Positions 9,790-18,519 of a stretch of DNA of 64,000 nt are shown in pieces. The stretch comes from CAVSMC01 sp963798655. Lineage in GTDB: Bacteria; Pseudomonadota; Gammaproteobacteria; Burkholderiales; Casimicrobiaceae. The position numbers were made by a program, and so were the translations under genes. The stretch covers positions 434,001-498,000 of the forward strand of contig CAWCUH010000012.1 of assembly GCA_963798655.1 (NCBI GenBank). The letters are read 5' to 3'. The notes beneath the pieces were generated by a model. It was not told the DNA's origin, did not search any database, and was given only the letters and a program-made list of their open reading frames with translations. Numbering within the stretch: the first letter of the stretch is position 1; the number at the start of each line of letters is the position of its first letter.

Positions 9790-11304
9790 TCAGCGTCCGA
9801 GGAACATCCGATACGACGGGTTATCAGTCTCGTCGACGTAGTCGTAACCCAATCGCTCGAGGAAGCCGCGGAAATCGGCCTTGTCCGACGGCGGCACCTG
9901 CATGCCGACGAGCACGCGCCCGTAGTCGGCGCCGTGATTGCGGTAATGGAACAAACTGATGTTCCAGCCGCGGCTCATGCTGTTCAGGAACTGCATCAGC
10001 GCACCCGGCCGCTCGGGGAACTCGAAGCGGTACAGGATCTCGTGCTCGGCCGCCGGCGCGTGGCCGCCGACGAGGTGGCGCACGTGCAGCTTCGCCATCT
10101 CGTTGTCGGTGAGGTCGTACGCCGCGATCCGGTGGCGCTTCAGCTCCGCGAGCAGCTTCGCCGTCTGCGTACGGCCGCCAACCTCGATGCCGACGAAGAG
10201 GTGTGCGACGTTTGGATCGGCGTAGCGGTAGTTGAACTCGGTGACCGAGCGCTTGCCGAGCAGCCGGCAGAACTCGCGGAAGCTGCCCGGCCGCTCGGGA
10301 ATGGTCACGGCGATGATCGCCTCGCGCCGCTCGCCGACTTCGGCGCGCTCGGCAACGAAGCGAAGGCGGTCGAAATTCATGTTCGCGCCGGTCGCGATCG
10401 CCGCGTAGGTGCGCTCGCGCGTGCGATGGCGTTCGACCCATGCCTTCAACCCGGCGACGCCGAGCGCGCCCGCCGGCTCGAGGATCGAGCGCGTGTCCTC
10501 GAAAACATCCTTCAGCGCGGCGCACGTGGCGTCGGTGTCGACGCGCACGACGTCGTCGACGTACTGGCGCGCAAGGCGGAACGTTTCCTTGCCGACGTGC
10601 TTCACCGCGACGCCATCGGCGAACAGGCCGACGTGCGCGAGCTTCACGCGCCGGCCGGCATCGAGCGAGCGTGCCATCGCGTCGGAGTCCTCGGGCTGCA
10701 CGCCGACGATGCGCACGTCCGGGCGCACGCGCTTCACGTACGCCGCGATGCCGGCGATCAGGCCGCCGCCGCCGATCGGAACGAAGATCGCGTCGAGGTC
10801 GCCTTGCCACTGGCGCAGGATCTCCATGCCGATCGTGCCCTGGCCGGCGATCACGTCGGGATCGTCGTACGGATGCACGAACGCAGCCTTCGACTTGCGC
10901 TGCACCTGCACCGCGTGTGCGTAGGCGTCGCTGTACGAGTCGCCGTGCAGGACGACTTTCGCGCCGCGCGCCTCGACGGCGGCGATCTTGATCTGCGGCG
11001 TCGTCACCGGCATCACGATCGTCGCCTTGCAGCCGAGCCGTTGGGCGGCGAGCGCAACGCCCTGCGCGTGATTGCCGGCCGACGCCGCGATGACGCCGCG
11101 CGCGCGCTCGCCGGCAGCAAGCTGCGCCATCTTGTTGTACGCGCCCCGCAGCTTGAACGAGAACACCGGCTGCTGGTCCTCGCGCTTCAGCAGCACGCGA
11201 TTGCGAAGGCGCGCCGAAAGGTTGCTCGCGACGTCGAGCGGCGTCTCGATCGCGACGTCGTAGACCTTCGCGGTCAGGATCTTCTGCAGGTAGTCGATCG
11301 GCAT
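9790..11304 (-). CDS. ilvA: Threonine ammonia-lyase, biosynthetic
   Basis: PLP enzyme that deaminates L-threonine to 2-oxobutanoate, the first step of isoleucine synthesis; cytoplasmic. 504 aa, the length of the long biosynthetic type. The PLP lysine is K51 in FSFKLRGAYNK; the phosphate-side motif SAGNHAQGVAL and the glycine-rich loop IPIGGGGLIAG follow. Two ACT-like regulatory domains occupy roughly residues 330-504 (PERPGSFREFCR and PERPGALMQFLN), so isoleucine feedback inhibition is expected. ATG 11304 begins MPIDYLQKIL, the common start. Monocistronic by context. Confidence 0.96.
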   Translation of the reverse strand: MPIDYLQKILTAKVYDVAIETPLDVASNLSARLRNRVLLKREDQQPVFSFKLRGAYNKMAQLAAGERARGVIAASAGNHAQGVALAAQRLGCKATIVMPVTTPQIKIAAVEARGAKVVLHGDSYSDAYAHAVQVQRKSKAAFVHPYDDPDVIAGQGTIGMEILRQWQGDLDAIFVPIGGGGLIAGIAAYVKRVRPDVRIVGVQPEDSDAMARSLDAGRRVKLAHVGLFADGVAVKHVGKETFRLARQYVDDVVRVDTDATCAALKDVFEDTRSILEPAGALGVAGLKAWVERHRTRERTYAAIATGANMNFDRLRFVAERAEVGERREAIIAVTIPERPGSFREFCRLLGKRSVTEFNYRYADPNVAHLFVGIEVGGRTQTAKLLAELKRHRIAAYDLTDNEMAKLHVRHLVGGHAPAAEHEILYRFEFPERPGALMQFLNSMSRGWNISLFHYRNHGADYGRVLVGMQVPPSDKADFRGFLERLGYDYVDETDNPSYRMFLGR

Positions 11305-11308
11305 GATC

Positions 11309-11373
11309 AGGGTCGCACCCTATCCCACGAGCGTCGCCGAAGCGGCACCGCGTTCGACGTAGGTTGCGACCCT
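11309..11373. repeat. Inverted repeat in the ilvA leader
   Basis: AGGGTCGCA at 11309-11317 is the exact reverse complement of TGCGACCCT at 11365-11373, with 47 bases between. The proximal arm lies 5 bases upstream of the ilvA start codon, where it could hide the ribosome site if the arms paired in the mRNA, or the arms could be a repeated protein site. Function is not shown by the sequence. Confidence 0.45.
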
Positions 11374-11464
11374 ATTGTGCCGAACTGCGAGCCAGCAAGG
11401 ATCAGAGCCTGCCTCGACAAGCCGCGTCGCGCGGTAACGATCGCGAGGCAGGTTGTGACCCTTC

Positions 11465-12208
11465 TCAGGCCGCCTGCGGCAGCTCGAGCCGAGCGTCCGG
11501 CTCGCGTTGCAGCGCGAGCCACACGCAGCGCCCGCCGGCGTCGCGATCGAGCGCGGCGAGGTACGCGGCGTGCGCGGCCAGCTCATCGGCCGACGGCATC
11601 GCGACGATCAGCGCGGCCCGAATGGCGATCGATACGTCGCCGATCGCCGCGGCCCCCGCGGCCGGCGTCGCGATGTCGATCGTCAGCGAATCCTGGCCGC
11701 GCGTCATGGCGAGCCACACTTCGGCGAGCAGCTGCGCGTCGAGCAGCGCACCATGCAGCGTTCGATGAGCGTGGTCGATCGTGAAGCGCTCGCACAGCGC
11801 ATCGAGGCTGTTGCGCTTGCCCGGGAACGTCTCGCGCGCAAGCGTCAGCGTGTCAACGAGGCTTGCATAGACACGGCCGCATGCGGGCAGGCCGGCGCGC
11901 GTGAGCTCGTCGTCGAGGAACGCGATGTCGAACGGCGCGTTGTGGATCACCCATTCGGCACCGCGCGCGAAATCGAGGAACTCCGGCGCGACGTCGCCGA
12001 ACTTCGGCTTGCCCTTCAGATCGTCCCACGTCCTGCCGTGCACTTCCGTTGCCGCGACGTCGATGTCGCGCTCGGGATCGACGTGGAAATGGATGCTGCG
12101 GCCGGTCGCGCGCCGGTTGACGACTTCGATCGCGGCGAGCTCGATGATCCGATGACCCTGCTTCGGGTCGAGACCGGTCGTCTCGGTGTCGATGATGATC
12201 TGTCGCAT
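11465..12208 (-). CDS. dnaQ: DNA polymerase III epsilon subunit (3'-5' proofreading exonuclease)
   Basis: DEDDh exonuclease that proofreads replication as part of Pol III core. 247 aa from ATG 12208. Exo I motif IDTETTGLD at residues 6-14, Exo II in NAPFDIAFLDDEL, Exo III with the catalytic His in the HRTLHGALLDAQLLAEVW stretch. The C-terminal third is Ala-rich and less conserved, as usual for the alpha-binding tail. The start is fixed by the family-typical MRQIIIDTET; an in-frame extension to 13072 passes through noncoding DNA and the phosphatase gene. The common rnhA neighbour is absent here. A good sigma-70-type promoter lies 28-56 bases upstream. Confidence 0.94.
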   Translation of the reverse strand: MRQIIIDTETTGLDPKQGHRIIELAAIEVVNRRATGRSIHFHVDPERDIDVAATEVHGRTWDDLKGKPKFGDVAPEFLDFARGAEWVIHNAPFDIAFLDDELTRAGLPACGRVYASLVDTLTLARETFPGKRNSLDALCERFTIDHAHRTLHGALLDAQLLAEVWLAMTRGQDSLTIDIATPAAGAAAIGDVSIAIRAALIVAMPSADELAAHAAYLAALDRDAGGRCVWLALQREPDARLELPQAA

Positions 12209-12235
12209 GCGCGAAACGAGGATCGGTGCGCGCCG

Positions 12236-12264
12236 ATTATGCGGCAAAGCGCGGCGCGTTTGAA
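12236..12264 (-). promoter_or_regulatory. Predicted sigma-70 promoter of dnaQ
   Basis: On the minus strand, -35 TTCAAA (12264-12259), a 17-base spacer and -10 CATAAT (12241-12236). Transcription would begin near 12229, giving a leader of about 21 bases before the dnaQ start codon. Confidence 0.55.
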
Positions 12265-12340
12265 TGGTCCCGCACCGCGCACCACGCAAAAAAATCGGCT
12301 TGACATGCGGACGAAACGCGGCGGGTGCGCGAGCCGCGCA

Positions 12341-12410
12341 CAACTTGCGCAGACCATCCCGCACACCACACGACAGGGTTTCGCATCGCGCAAGTTGAGC
12401 GGCGCCGCTC
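12341..12410. repeat. Inverted repeat and adjoining palindrome after the PP2C gene
   Basis: CAACTTGCGC (12341-12350) and its exact reverse complement GCGCAAGTTG (12388-12397) are 37 bases apart, and a perfect 14-base palindrome GAGCGGCGCCGCTC occupies 12397-12410. They lie between the phosphatase stop and the dnaQ promoter, so they could end phosphatase transcription or bind a regulator. There is no T-run next to them, although TTTTTTT on the minus strand occurs further on, just before the dnaQ promoter. Confidence 0.45.
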
Positions 12411-12456
12411 GCATTCGGCGGCGTCCGCTCCCACGAGCCGCTACGCCGCAGCGAAG

Positions 12457-13374
12457 CTAGCGCCGATATTTGTGGATCGTCGCCTGTATCTCGTCGATCG
12501 CGCGCTCGATCTCGTCGTCGGACAGATCGCGGTCGACACCTTTGCGGTCGGTCAGCGTCAACGTGCGGTCGATCTGCGTGGCGAACTCGCCGAGGTTCAA
12601 TGTCTCGGTGATCGTCGACGGCTCGTCGGTCAACGTCTCCGGGCCCCAGCGCACGACGATCGACGACAGGTTGTCGCCGTCGGGGCCGCCGCGCGTCTCC
12701 GCCTCGCGCATCATCTGCGGCGCCGACTTGAGGATCGGCGTCGATGTGAGCCAGGTGGCGACCTCCTCTTTCGTGAGCACGCTCCACATGCCGTCGGTGC
12801 ACAGGACCAGCACGTCGCCGTTGCGCAACGGCGTGCGCTTCGATAGATCGATCACCGGGTCGACGAGGCCGCCGAGGCAGCTGAAGATCTTGTTGCGATC
12901 GGGATGGACCGAGATCTCCTCGGCGCCGATGATTCCCTGATCGACGAGGTACTGCACTTTCGAGTGGTCTTTCGTCTGGCCGATGATCGCGCCCTGCCGG
13001 TACAGGTACAGCCGCGAGTCGCCGACATGCGCCCAGTACGCGTGTCCGGTCTGCACGATGCAAGCGACGCACGTCGTGCGCGGCGTTTCGAGCATCGAGA
13101 ACTGGTTCGCATACGAGCCGAGCGCCGCGTGCGCGCGCAGCATCGAGTCCTGCAGGAACTTGAGCGGGTTCTTCAGCACCGGCTTCGCTTCCTGCTGAAA
13201 CCGCTCGATGAAAAGACGCACGGCGATCTGCGCGGCGATCTCGCCGCCCGCATGGCCGCCCATGCCGTCGGCGACGACCAGCAGCAGCGTGTCGCGGCTG
13301 TATGTGTACGCGATCCGGTCCTGGTTGACCTTGCGCGGGCCTTTGCGGCTCTCCTGGAAAATGGTGAAGCGCAT
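12457..13374 (-). CDS. PP2C-family Ser/Thr protein phosphatase
   Basis: Metal-dependent phosphatase expected to remove phosphate from Ser/Thr residues, paired with the kinase immediately upstream. 305 aa from ATG 13374 (MRFTIFQESRKGPRKVNQDR). PP2C motifs: VNQDR near residue 16, ADGMGGHAGGE, AHVGDSRLYLYR, LCTDGMW and DGDNLSSIVVRW, supplying the metal-binding Asp residues. A C-terminal extension of about 60 residues rich in Asp, Glu and Thr follows the catalytic core. It starts 29 bases after the kinase stop, so the two are probably one transcript. No membrane segment is visible. Confidence 0.9.
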   Translation of the reverse strand: MRFTIFQESRKGPRKVNQDRIAYTYSRDTLLLVVADGMGGHAGGEIAAQIAVRLFIERFQQEAKPVLKNPLKFLQDSMLRAHAALGSYANQFSMLETPRTTCVACIVQTGHAYWAHVGDSRLYLYRQGAIIGQTKDHSKVQYLVDQGIIGAEEISVHPDRNKIFSCLGGLVDPVIDLSKRTPLRNGDVLVLCTDGMWSVLTKEEVATWLTSTPILKSAPQMMREAETRGGPDGDNLSSIVVRWGPETLTDEPSTITETLNLGEFATQIDRTLTLTDRKGVDRDLSDDEIERAIDEIQATIHKYRR

Positions 13375-13403
13375 CGACGACGGACGGCGTGCGTTGGAGA
13401 CGC

Positions 13404-14342
13404 CTAGGCGCGGCTTTCGCTGAAGAGCTTGCGCTTCAGGCTTCCGAGCAGCGAGAGCTTGCGCTTCTTCGGCGGGATGTCGCGGATCGCCTTCTGCAGC
13501 GCGAACACGCTTTGCGGGCGCTCCATCGGGTCGAGCCGCAGGCACCAGTCGATCACCTCGAGCAGGTTGTCGGAGTACTGGCCGGCCCAGATCTTCTTCG
13601 CCGACACCAGATGATCCTCGGCGACTCGCGCGTCGGCCGCCTGGGGCGCGAACGCCGCGAGGCAGGCGAACATGCTCGCGCCGGTGCCGTAGACGTCGGT
13701 CCACGGACCGAGGCGGTCGGGCTCGCGATATTGCTCGGGCGCGGCGAACCCGGGCGTGTACATCGGCGCGAGCTTCGGCCGGTTGGTCGTGAGCGTCTGC
13801 CGCGCGGCGCCGAAGTCGAGCAGCACGGGGCTGCCGTCGGTGCGCAGATAGATGTTCGCCGGCTTGATGTCCAGATGCAGCAGCTTGTGCGTGTGCACTT
13901 CCCGCAGCCCGTTCAGCAGATGCATGAACACGTGGCGCACGAGCCGCTCCGACATCTGGTCCTGCCGCATCTGGATCTGCTGCTGCAGCGTGCGCCCGCG
14001 CTCGTAGCGCATCACCATGTACACCGTTTCGTTCGCGCGGAAGAAGTTGAGCACGCGCACGACGTTCGGGTGGTTGATCTTCGCGAGCGCGCGGCCCTCC
14101 TCGAAGAAGCACTTCATCCCGTAACGGAACGAAGTCAGGTTCTCGGCCGACGACGCGCGCACGATGTCGCCCTCGGTGCGCAGCACGAGCGAGGACGGCA
14201 GGTATTCCTTGATCGCGACCGGCTGGCCCGTCTCGTCGAATGCGCGGTAGACGATCGAAAAACCGCCGCGGCTGATCTGACGATCGATGCGGTAGTTCAG
14301 CAGTTGGTAACTGCCGGGGAGGGCTTGATTGGTGACGGCCAT
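13404..14342 (-). CDS. Ser/Thr protein kinase (Hanks type)
   Basis: Cytoplasmic eukaryotic-like kinase, 312 aa. Glycine loop ISRGGFSIVYRA at about residues 23-34, catalytic Lys45 (VAIKEYLP), catalytic loop HLDIKPANIYL with Asp158 (HLD in place of the common HRD), DFG at 176-178, and FAAPEQY for the APE motif. The tail is basic (KKRKL and KRKLF) with no transmembrane segment or PASTA repeats. ATG 14342 gives MAVTNQALPGSYQLL; a 40-residue upstream extension is Pro/Arg-rich and not kinase-like, and no good ribosome site marks either. Transcribed with the PP2C gene and divergent from yicC. Targets are unknown. Confidence 0.88.
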   Translation of the reverse strand: MAVTNQALPGSYQLLNYRIDRQISRGGFSIVYRAFDETGQPVAIKEYLPSSLVLRTEGDIVRASSAENLTSFRYGMKCFFEEGRALAKINHPNVVRVLNFFRANETVYMVMRYERGRTLQQQIQMRQDQMSERLVRHVFMHLLNGLREVHTHKLLHLDIKPANIYLRTDGSPVLLDFGAARQTLTTNRPKLAPMYTPGFAAPEQYREPDRLGPWTDVYGTGASMFACLAAFAPQAADARVAEDHLVSAKKIWAGQYSDNLLEVIDWCLRLDPMERPQSVFALQKAIRDIPPKKRKLSLLGSLKRKLFSESRA

Positions 14343-14413
14343 CGGTGGGCGGGCGGACTCACGTAAATCGAACAGTGGGCCCGCAATTCGCGTGCCAGAG
14401 GCCGGCTGCGGCC

Positions 14414-14442
14414 TTGCGTGGTGAGGATAGAACGCATACATT
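14414..14442 (+). promoter_or_regulatory. Predicted promoter of the yicC-gmk-rpoZ-spoT group
   Basis: Plus-strand -35 TTGCGT (14414-14419), a 17-base spacer and -10 TACATT (14437-14442), in the divergent gap between the kinase gene and yicC. It would give a leader of about 105 bases before yicC. Confidence 0.45.
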
Positions 14443-14554
14443 CTCGGCAAGCCGGCGTCCAAAGTAAAGAATGCTCCTGCATCGCCGGCTGGCGCGCGCG
14501 CTCGGAGCGCGCAAAAGCGCCGCGAATGGTCGACATCCCGCGCGAGAGCCCCCG

Positions 14555-15421
14555 ATGATCCTCAGCATGACCGGCTTCGCCGCCGTCGCCTCCGATCTAC
14601 CGGGAACTACGCTCAACGTCGAGATACGCTCCGTCAACCACCGCTATCTCGACGTCCAGATCCGACTGCCGGACGAGTTGCGCGCTCTCGAGTCGTCCAT
14701 CCGCGAGCAACTGGGGGCCGCCTTGTCGCGCGGCAAGGTCGAATGCCGCGTGTTCGTCAATCGAACCGCGCCTGGCGCCGCAGGAATCGCCGTCGACCCG
14801 GCGCGCATCGATCAGCTCGTCGCCGCGGCCGCGGCCGTGCGTCGCTCCGTCGCCGACGCGGCGCCGCTCTCCGTCGCAGAAATCCTGCGCTGGCCGGGCG
14901 TACTGGTCGAGGCCGCGGTTGCGCCCGAGGTGCTGGCCGAGCGCGTGCAGGCGCTCGTCGCGCAGGCGCTGCGCGATCTCGCCGCGTCGCGTGCCCGCGA
15001 GGGCGCAAAGCTCGCGCAAGCCCTCGAGGAGCGCTGCGCCGGCATCGAAGCGCAGGTCGCGCGCGTCGCGCCGCGCGTGCCTGCGATCCATGCGGCGTAC
15101 CTGGAAAAGTTGTCGGCACGCCTGCGTGAAGCCGGCCTCGACCCCGATCAGGACCGGTTGAAGCAGGAGCTCGCGCTGTTTGCGACGAAGGTGGACGTCG
15201 CGGAAGAAGTCTCGCGGCTCGCGACGCATGTCGTCGAGGTGCGCCGCGTGCTGGCGGCGGGCGGCAGTGCCGGCAAGCGGCTCGATTTCCTGATGCAGGA
15301 ATTGCACCGCGAGGCGAACACGCTCGGGTCGAAGTCGGTCGACGCGGAGCTTTCACACGCGTCGCTCGAGCTCAAGGTGTTGATCGAGCAGATGCGCGAG
15401 CAGGTGCAGAACCTTGAGTAA
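14555..15421 (+). CDS. yicC: YicC/YloC family endoribonuclease-like protein
   Basis: 288 aa starting MILSMTGFA, the hallmark N-terminus of the family, at ATG 14555; the 28 codons before it in frame are not family-like. Characteristic segments are NVEIRSVNHRYLDV, the coiled middle, and the C-terminal GKRLDFLMQELHREANTLGSK followed by VLIEQMREQVQNLE. E. coli YicC and B. subtilis YloC are reported to act as endoribonucleases; that role is taken from the family. Its last 8 bases overlap the TTG start of gmk, a neighbour pair common in proteobacteria. Confidence 0.92.
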   Translation: MILSMTGFAAVASDLPGTTLNVEIRSVNHRYLDVQIRLPDELRALESSIREQLGAALSRGKVECRVFVNRTAPGAAGIAVDPARIDQLVAAAAAVRRSVADAAPLSVAEILRWPGVLVEAAVAPEVLAERVQALVAQALRDLAASRAREGAKLAQALEERCAGIEAQVARVAPRVPAIHAAYLEKLSARLREAGLDPDQDRLKQELALFATKVDVAEEVSRLATHVVEVRRVLAAGGSAGKRLDFLMQELHREANTLGSKSVDAELSHASLELKVLIEQMREQVQNLE

Positions 15422-16085
15422 CGGCGCAAGCGCCGAGTCGGCCGCAGCCTCGCCGCCGCCCGCGCCGAGCGGCAACCTGTTCGTCGTCGCGGCGCCGTCC
15501 GGCGGCGGCAAGACGAGCCTCGTGCGAGCGCTGCTCGCGCGCGATCCGGGCATCAAGCTGTCGGTGTCGTTCACCACGCGCGCGCCACGGCAGGGCGAAG
15601 TGAACGGTGTCGATTATTTCTTCGTCGACGAGCAAGAATTCGCTCGTCGCCGCGACGCCAGCGAATTCCTCGAGCACGCCTACGTGCACGGCAATTGGTA
15701 CGCGACGTCGGCGACGTGGCTGCGCGCGCAGATCGAAGCGGGCCACGATGTGCTGCTCGAGATCGACTGGCAGGGCGCCGCGCAGGTACGACGGCTGATT
15801 CCGACCGCCGTGCAGATCTTCATTCTGCCGCCCTCGATGTCGGTGCTCGAAGCGCGGCTCCACGGCCGCGGGCAGGATACGCGCGATGTGATCGATCATC
15901 GGCTCGCCAATGCGCAGGACGAGATCCGCCACTGCGGCGAGTTCGACTATGTTATTATCAATCAAGACTTTGCAACGGCGCTCGACGACGTCGCGGCGAT
16001 TGTGCGCGCAAGCCGGTTGCGCGCCGCGCCGCAGATGGGCCGCCACCGGGCATTGCTCGAGGCGCTGCTAACGCCGCATCGGTGA
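15414..16085 (+). CDS. gmk: Guanylate kinase
   Basis: Phosphorylates GMP to GDP with ATP; essential nucleotide salvage enzyme, cytoplasmic. P-loop APSGGGKTSL near residue 27, GMP-binding region SVSFTTRAPRQGEVNGVDY, the catalytic/lid region, and EIDWQGAAQVR. 223 aa, slightly longer than usual because of a Pro/Ala/Ser-rich N-terminal tail. The start chosen is TTG 15414 overlapping the yicC stop, which suggests coupled translation; no ATG lies before the P-loop in frame, so a non-ATG start is needed. Confidence 0.94.
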   Translation: MSNGASAESAAASPPPAPSGNLFVVAAPSGGGKTSLVRALLARDPGIKLSVSFTTRAPRQGEVNGVDYFFVDEQEFARRRDASEFLEHAYVHGNWYATSATWLRAQIEAGHDVLLEIDWQGAAQVRRLIPTAVQIFILPPSMSVLEARLHGRGQDTRDVIDHRLANAQDEIRHCGEFDYVIINQDFATALDDVAAIVRASRLRAAPQMGRHRALLEALLTPHR

Positions 16086-16130
16086 TGCGGCGATCGGTCG
16101 CACGTACCGTACAATCAAACGAGGACGATC

Positions 16131-16337
16131 ATGGCCCGCATTACGATCGAAGACTGCCTGGCACGCATTCCGAACCGCTTCGAGCTGACGCTCGCCGCGA
16201 CCAACCGCGCGCGTCAGCTCTCCGCAGGCTCGAGCCCGCTCGTCGACCCCGACCGCGACAAGCCGACGGTAATCGCGCTGCGCGAGGTCGCGCTCGGCAA
16301 GGTCGGACTCGAGATGCTGCTCAAGACGCAGAGCTGA
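16131..16337 (+). CDS. rpoZ: RNA polymerase omega subunit
   Basis: 68-aa omega subunit that helps fold and assemble beta-prime. Begins MARITIEDCLARIPNRFELTLAA, with the helix RARQLSAG and the KPTVIALREVALGK segment that define the family. Good ribosome site GAGGACG 4-5 bases before the ATG at 16131. A -10-like TACAAT at 16110-16115 may give an extra promoter, without a clear -35. In E. coli omega forms part of the ppGpp site on RNA polymerase, which fits its conserved place next to spoT. Confidence 0.95.
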   Translation: MARITIEDCLARIPNRFELTLAATNRARQLSAGSSPLVDPDRDKPTVIALREVALGKVGLEMLLKTQS

Positions 16338-16388
16338 CGCCATTGCGCGCGCCGGCCGCCGTCCCGAGCGGCGCAGCGTGCACCGCCG

Positions 16389-18515
16389 ATGTCCGAGATC
16401 GCCGAGTTCACGCGCCACCTCGGCAATTACCTGCCGGGCCCGGATGTCGCGCTCGTCGAGCGCGCGTTCCACTTCTCCGATTCCGCGCACCGCGGCCAGT
16501 TCCGCAAGTCGGGCGAGCCGTATATCACCCATCCGCTCGCGGTCGCGAGCATCCTGTCGCAGTGGCGGCTCGACGCGCAGGGTCTCGCGGCAGCGCTGCT
16601 GCACGACGTGATGGAGGACACGACCGTCACCAAGGGCGAGATCGAGACGTCGTTCGGCAAGCCGGTCGCGGATATGGTCGACGGCGTATCGAAGCTCGAT
16701 CAGATCGAGTTCACTTCGCGCGAGGACGCGCAGGCCGAGAGCTTCCGCAAGATGCTGCTCGCGATGGCGCAGGACGTGCGCGTCATCCTGATCAAGCTCG
16801 CCGACCGCCTGCACAACATGCGCACGCTCGACGCAATGGCGCCGTCGCACCGCCGCCGCATCGCGCGCGAGACCGTCGACATCTACGCTCCGATCGCCAA
16901 CCGCCTCGGCTTGAACGCGCTCTACCTCGAGCTGCAGGACCTCGCGTTCAAGCACCTCTATCCGATGCGCTACCGCGTGCTCGCCGGCTCGGTCAAGGCG
17001 GCGCGCGGCAACCGGCGCGAGGTGATGAATCGGCTGCTCGACGTGATCCGCGACGGATTCGCGAAGGCCGATATCCACGCGTCGGTGTCGGGACGCGAGA
17101 AGACGATCTACTCGGTGTACAAGAAGATGCGCGAGAAGCGCTACACGTTCTCGCAAGTGTTCGACATCTATGGCGTGCGCGTGCTCGTACCCGACGCAAC
17201 CGCGTGCTATGCCGCGCTCGGCGTGCTGCATAGCCTGTACAAGCCGATCCCCGGCAAGTTCAAGGACTACATCGCGATCCCGAAGGCGAACGGCTACCAG
17301 TCGCTGCACACGACGCTGTTCGGCCCGTTCGGAACGCCGCTCGAGGCGCAGATCCGCACGCACGACATGCATCGCGTCGCCGAGGCGGGCGTTGCTGCGC
17401 ACTGGCTCTACAAGGTCGGCGGCCCGCTCGATCTCGCCGAGGCGCAGCAGCAGACGCACCGCTGGCTGCAGAGCCTGCTCGAGATCCAGTCGGAATCGCG
17501 CGACTCCAAGGAATTCCTCGAACACATCAAGGGCGACCTGTTCCCCGACGAGATCTACGTGTTCACGCCGAAGGGCAAGATCATGGCGCTGCCGCGCGGC
17601 GCAACGGCGGTCGACTTCGCGTACGCCGTGCACACCGACATCGGGCATCATTGCGTTGCGGCACGAATCAACTACGAGCAGATGCCGTTGCGCACCGAGT
17701 TGAAGAACGGCGACCAGGTCGAGATCGTCACGTCGCCCACCGCGCGACCCAACCCGTCATGGCTGTCGTTCGTCGCCACGGGCAAGGCGCGCTCGCGCAT
17801 CCGGCACTTCCTCAAGGGACTGCAGCAAAAGGAATCGGCCGCGCTCGGCGAGCGAATGCTCGGGCAGGCGCTCGCGACGTTCAAGATGGACCTCGAGTCG
17901 ATTTCGTGGGACCGCTGGGAAGCGCTGCAGAGGGAGTTCGGCGCGAAGACCCAACTCGAGATCCTCGCCGACATCGGCCTCGGCAAGCGGCTGTCGTTCG
18001 CGGTTGCGCAGGCGCTCACGCGCCCGGCAGGCAAGGAGGAGACGTCGCCGCCCGCCGCCGCGAAGCCGTCGGCGCTCTCGCTGCGCGGCGTCGAAGGCGT
18101 TGCGATCCAGTACGGCAAGTGCTGCCGGCCGGTTCCCGGCGATGGCATCGTCGGCCAGTTCCGCAGGGGACAGGGACTCGTCGTGCACACGCGCGACTGC
18201 GCGACGTTGCGCAAGCAGCGCGTCGATCCCGAGCAGCTGATCGACGTCGAGTGGTCGCCGGACGTCCAGGGCGTGTTCGACGCCGGCATCCGGCTGCTCG
18301 TCGCCGACCGGCGCGGGCTGCTCGCCGATCTCGCGACGGCGATCTCGAACGCAGACGCGAATATCGACAACGTGTCGATGGAGCGGCCCGACGGCGGCGA
18401 AGTGCTCGCGATGTTCTTCAGCGTGCAGGTGCGCGATCGGCGCCATCTCGCCGACGTGATGCGCGCGCTGAAACGCGTACCCGACGTGAAACGGATCTAT
18501 CGCGCGCGGACGTAA
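16389..18515 (+). CDS. spoT: Bifunctional (p)ppGpp synthetase/hydrolase SpoT
   Basis: Makes and degrades the stringent-response alarmone. 708 aa. N-terminal HD hydrolase domain with HDVMEDT near residue 76 and LADRLHNMRTL; synthetase domain with GREKTIYSVYKKM, FDIYGVRVLVPD and NGYQSLHTTLFGP; TGS domain from about residue 390 (YVFTPKGKIMALPRGATAVDFAY); a zinc-finger-like region with YGKCCRPVPGD; and a C-terminal ACT domain (DRRGLLADLATAISNADANI). Both the HD motif and the synthetase motifs look intact, so both activities are expected. Starts at ATG 16389, 51 bases after rpoZ. Convergent with amtB. Confidence 0.95.
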   Translation: MSEIAEFTRHLGNYLPGPDVALVERAFHFSDSAHRGQFRKSGEPYITHPLAVASILSQWRLDAQGLAAALLHDVMEDTTVTKGEIETSFGKPVADMVDGVSKLDQIEFTSREDAQAESFRKMLLAMAQDVRVILIKLADRLHNMRTLDAMAPSHRRRIARETVDIYAPIANRLGLNALYLELQDLAFKHLYPMRYRVLAGSVKAARGNRREVMNRLLDVIRDGFAKADIHASVSGREKTIYSVYKKMREKRYTFSQVFDIYGVRVLVPDATACYAALGVLHSLYKPIPGKFKDYIAIPKANGYQSLHTTLFGPFGTPLEAQIRTHDMHRVAEAGVAAHWLYKVGGPLDLAEAQQQTHRWLQSLLEIQSESRDSKEFLEHIKGDLFPDEIYVFTPKGKIMALPRGATAVDFAYAVHTDIGHHCVAARINYEQMPLRTELKNGDQVEIVTSPTARPNPSWLSFVATGKARSRIRHFLKGLQQKESAALGERMLGQALATFKMDLESISWDRWEALQREFGAKTQLEILADIGLGKRLSFAVAQALTRPAGKEETSPPAAAKPSALSLRGVEGVAIQYGKCCRPVPGDGIVGQFRRGQGLVVHTRDCATLRKQRVDPEQLIDVEWSPDVQGVFDAGIRLLVADRRGLLADLATAISNADANIDNVSMERPDGGEVLAMFFSVQVRDRRHLADVMRALKRVPDVKRIYRART

Positions 18516-18519
18516 ATAC

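Noticed and set aside
9766..11784. 672-codon plus-strand open frame opposite ilvA
   Set aside because: Antisense shadow; the minus strand encodes a full-length threonine ammonia-lyase with all motifs.
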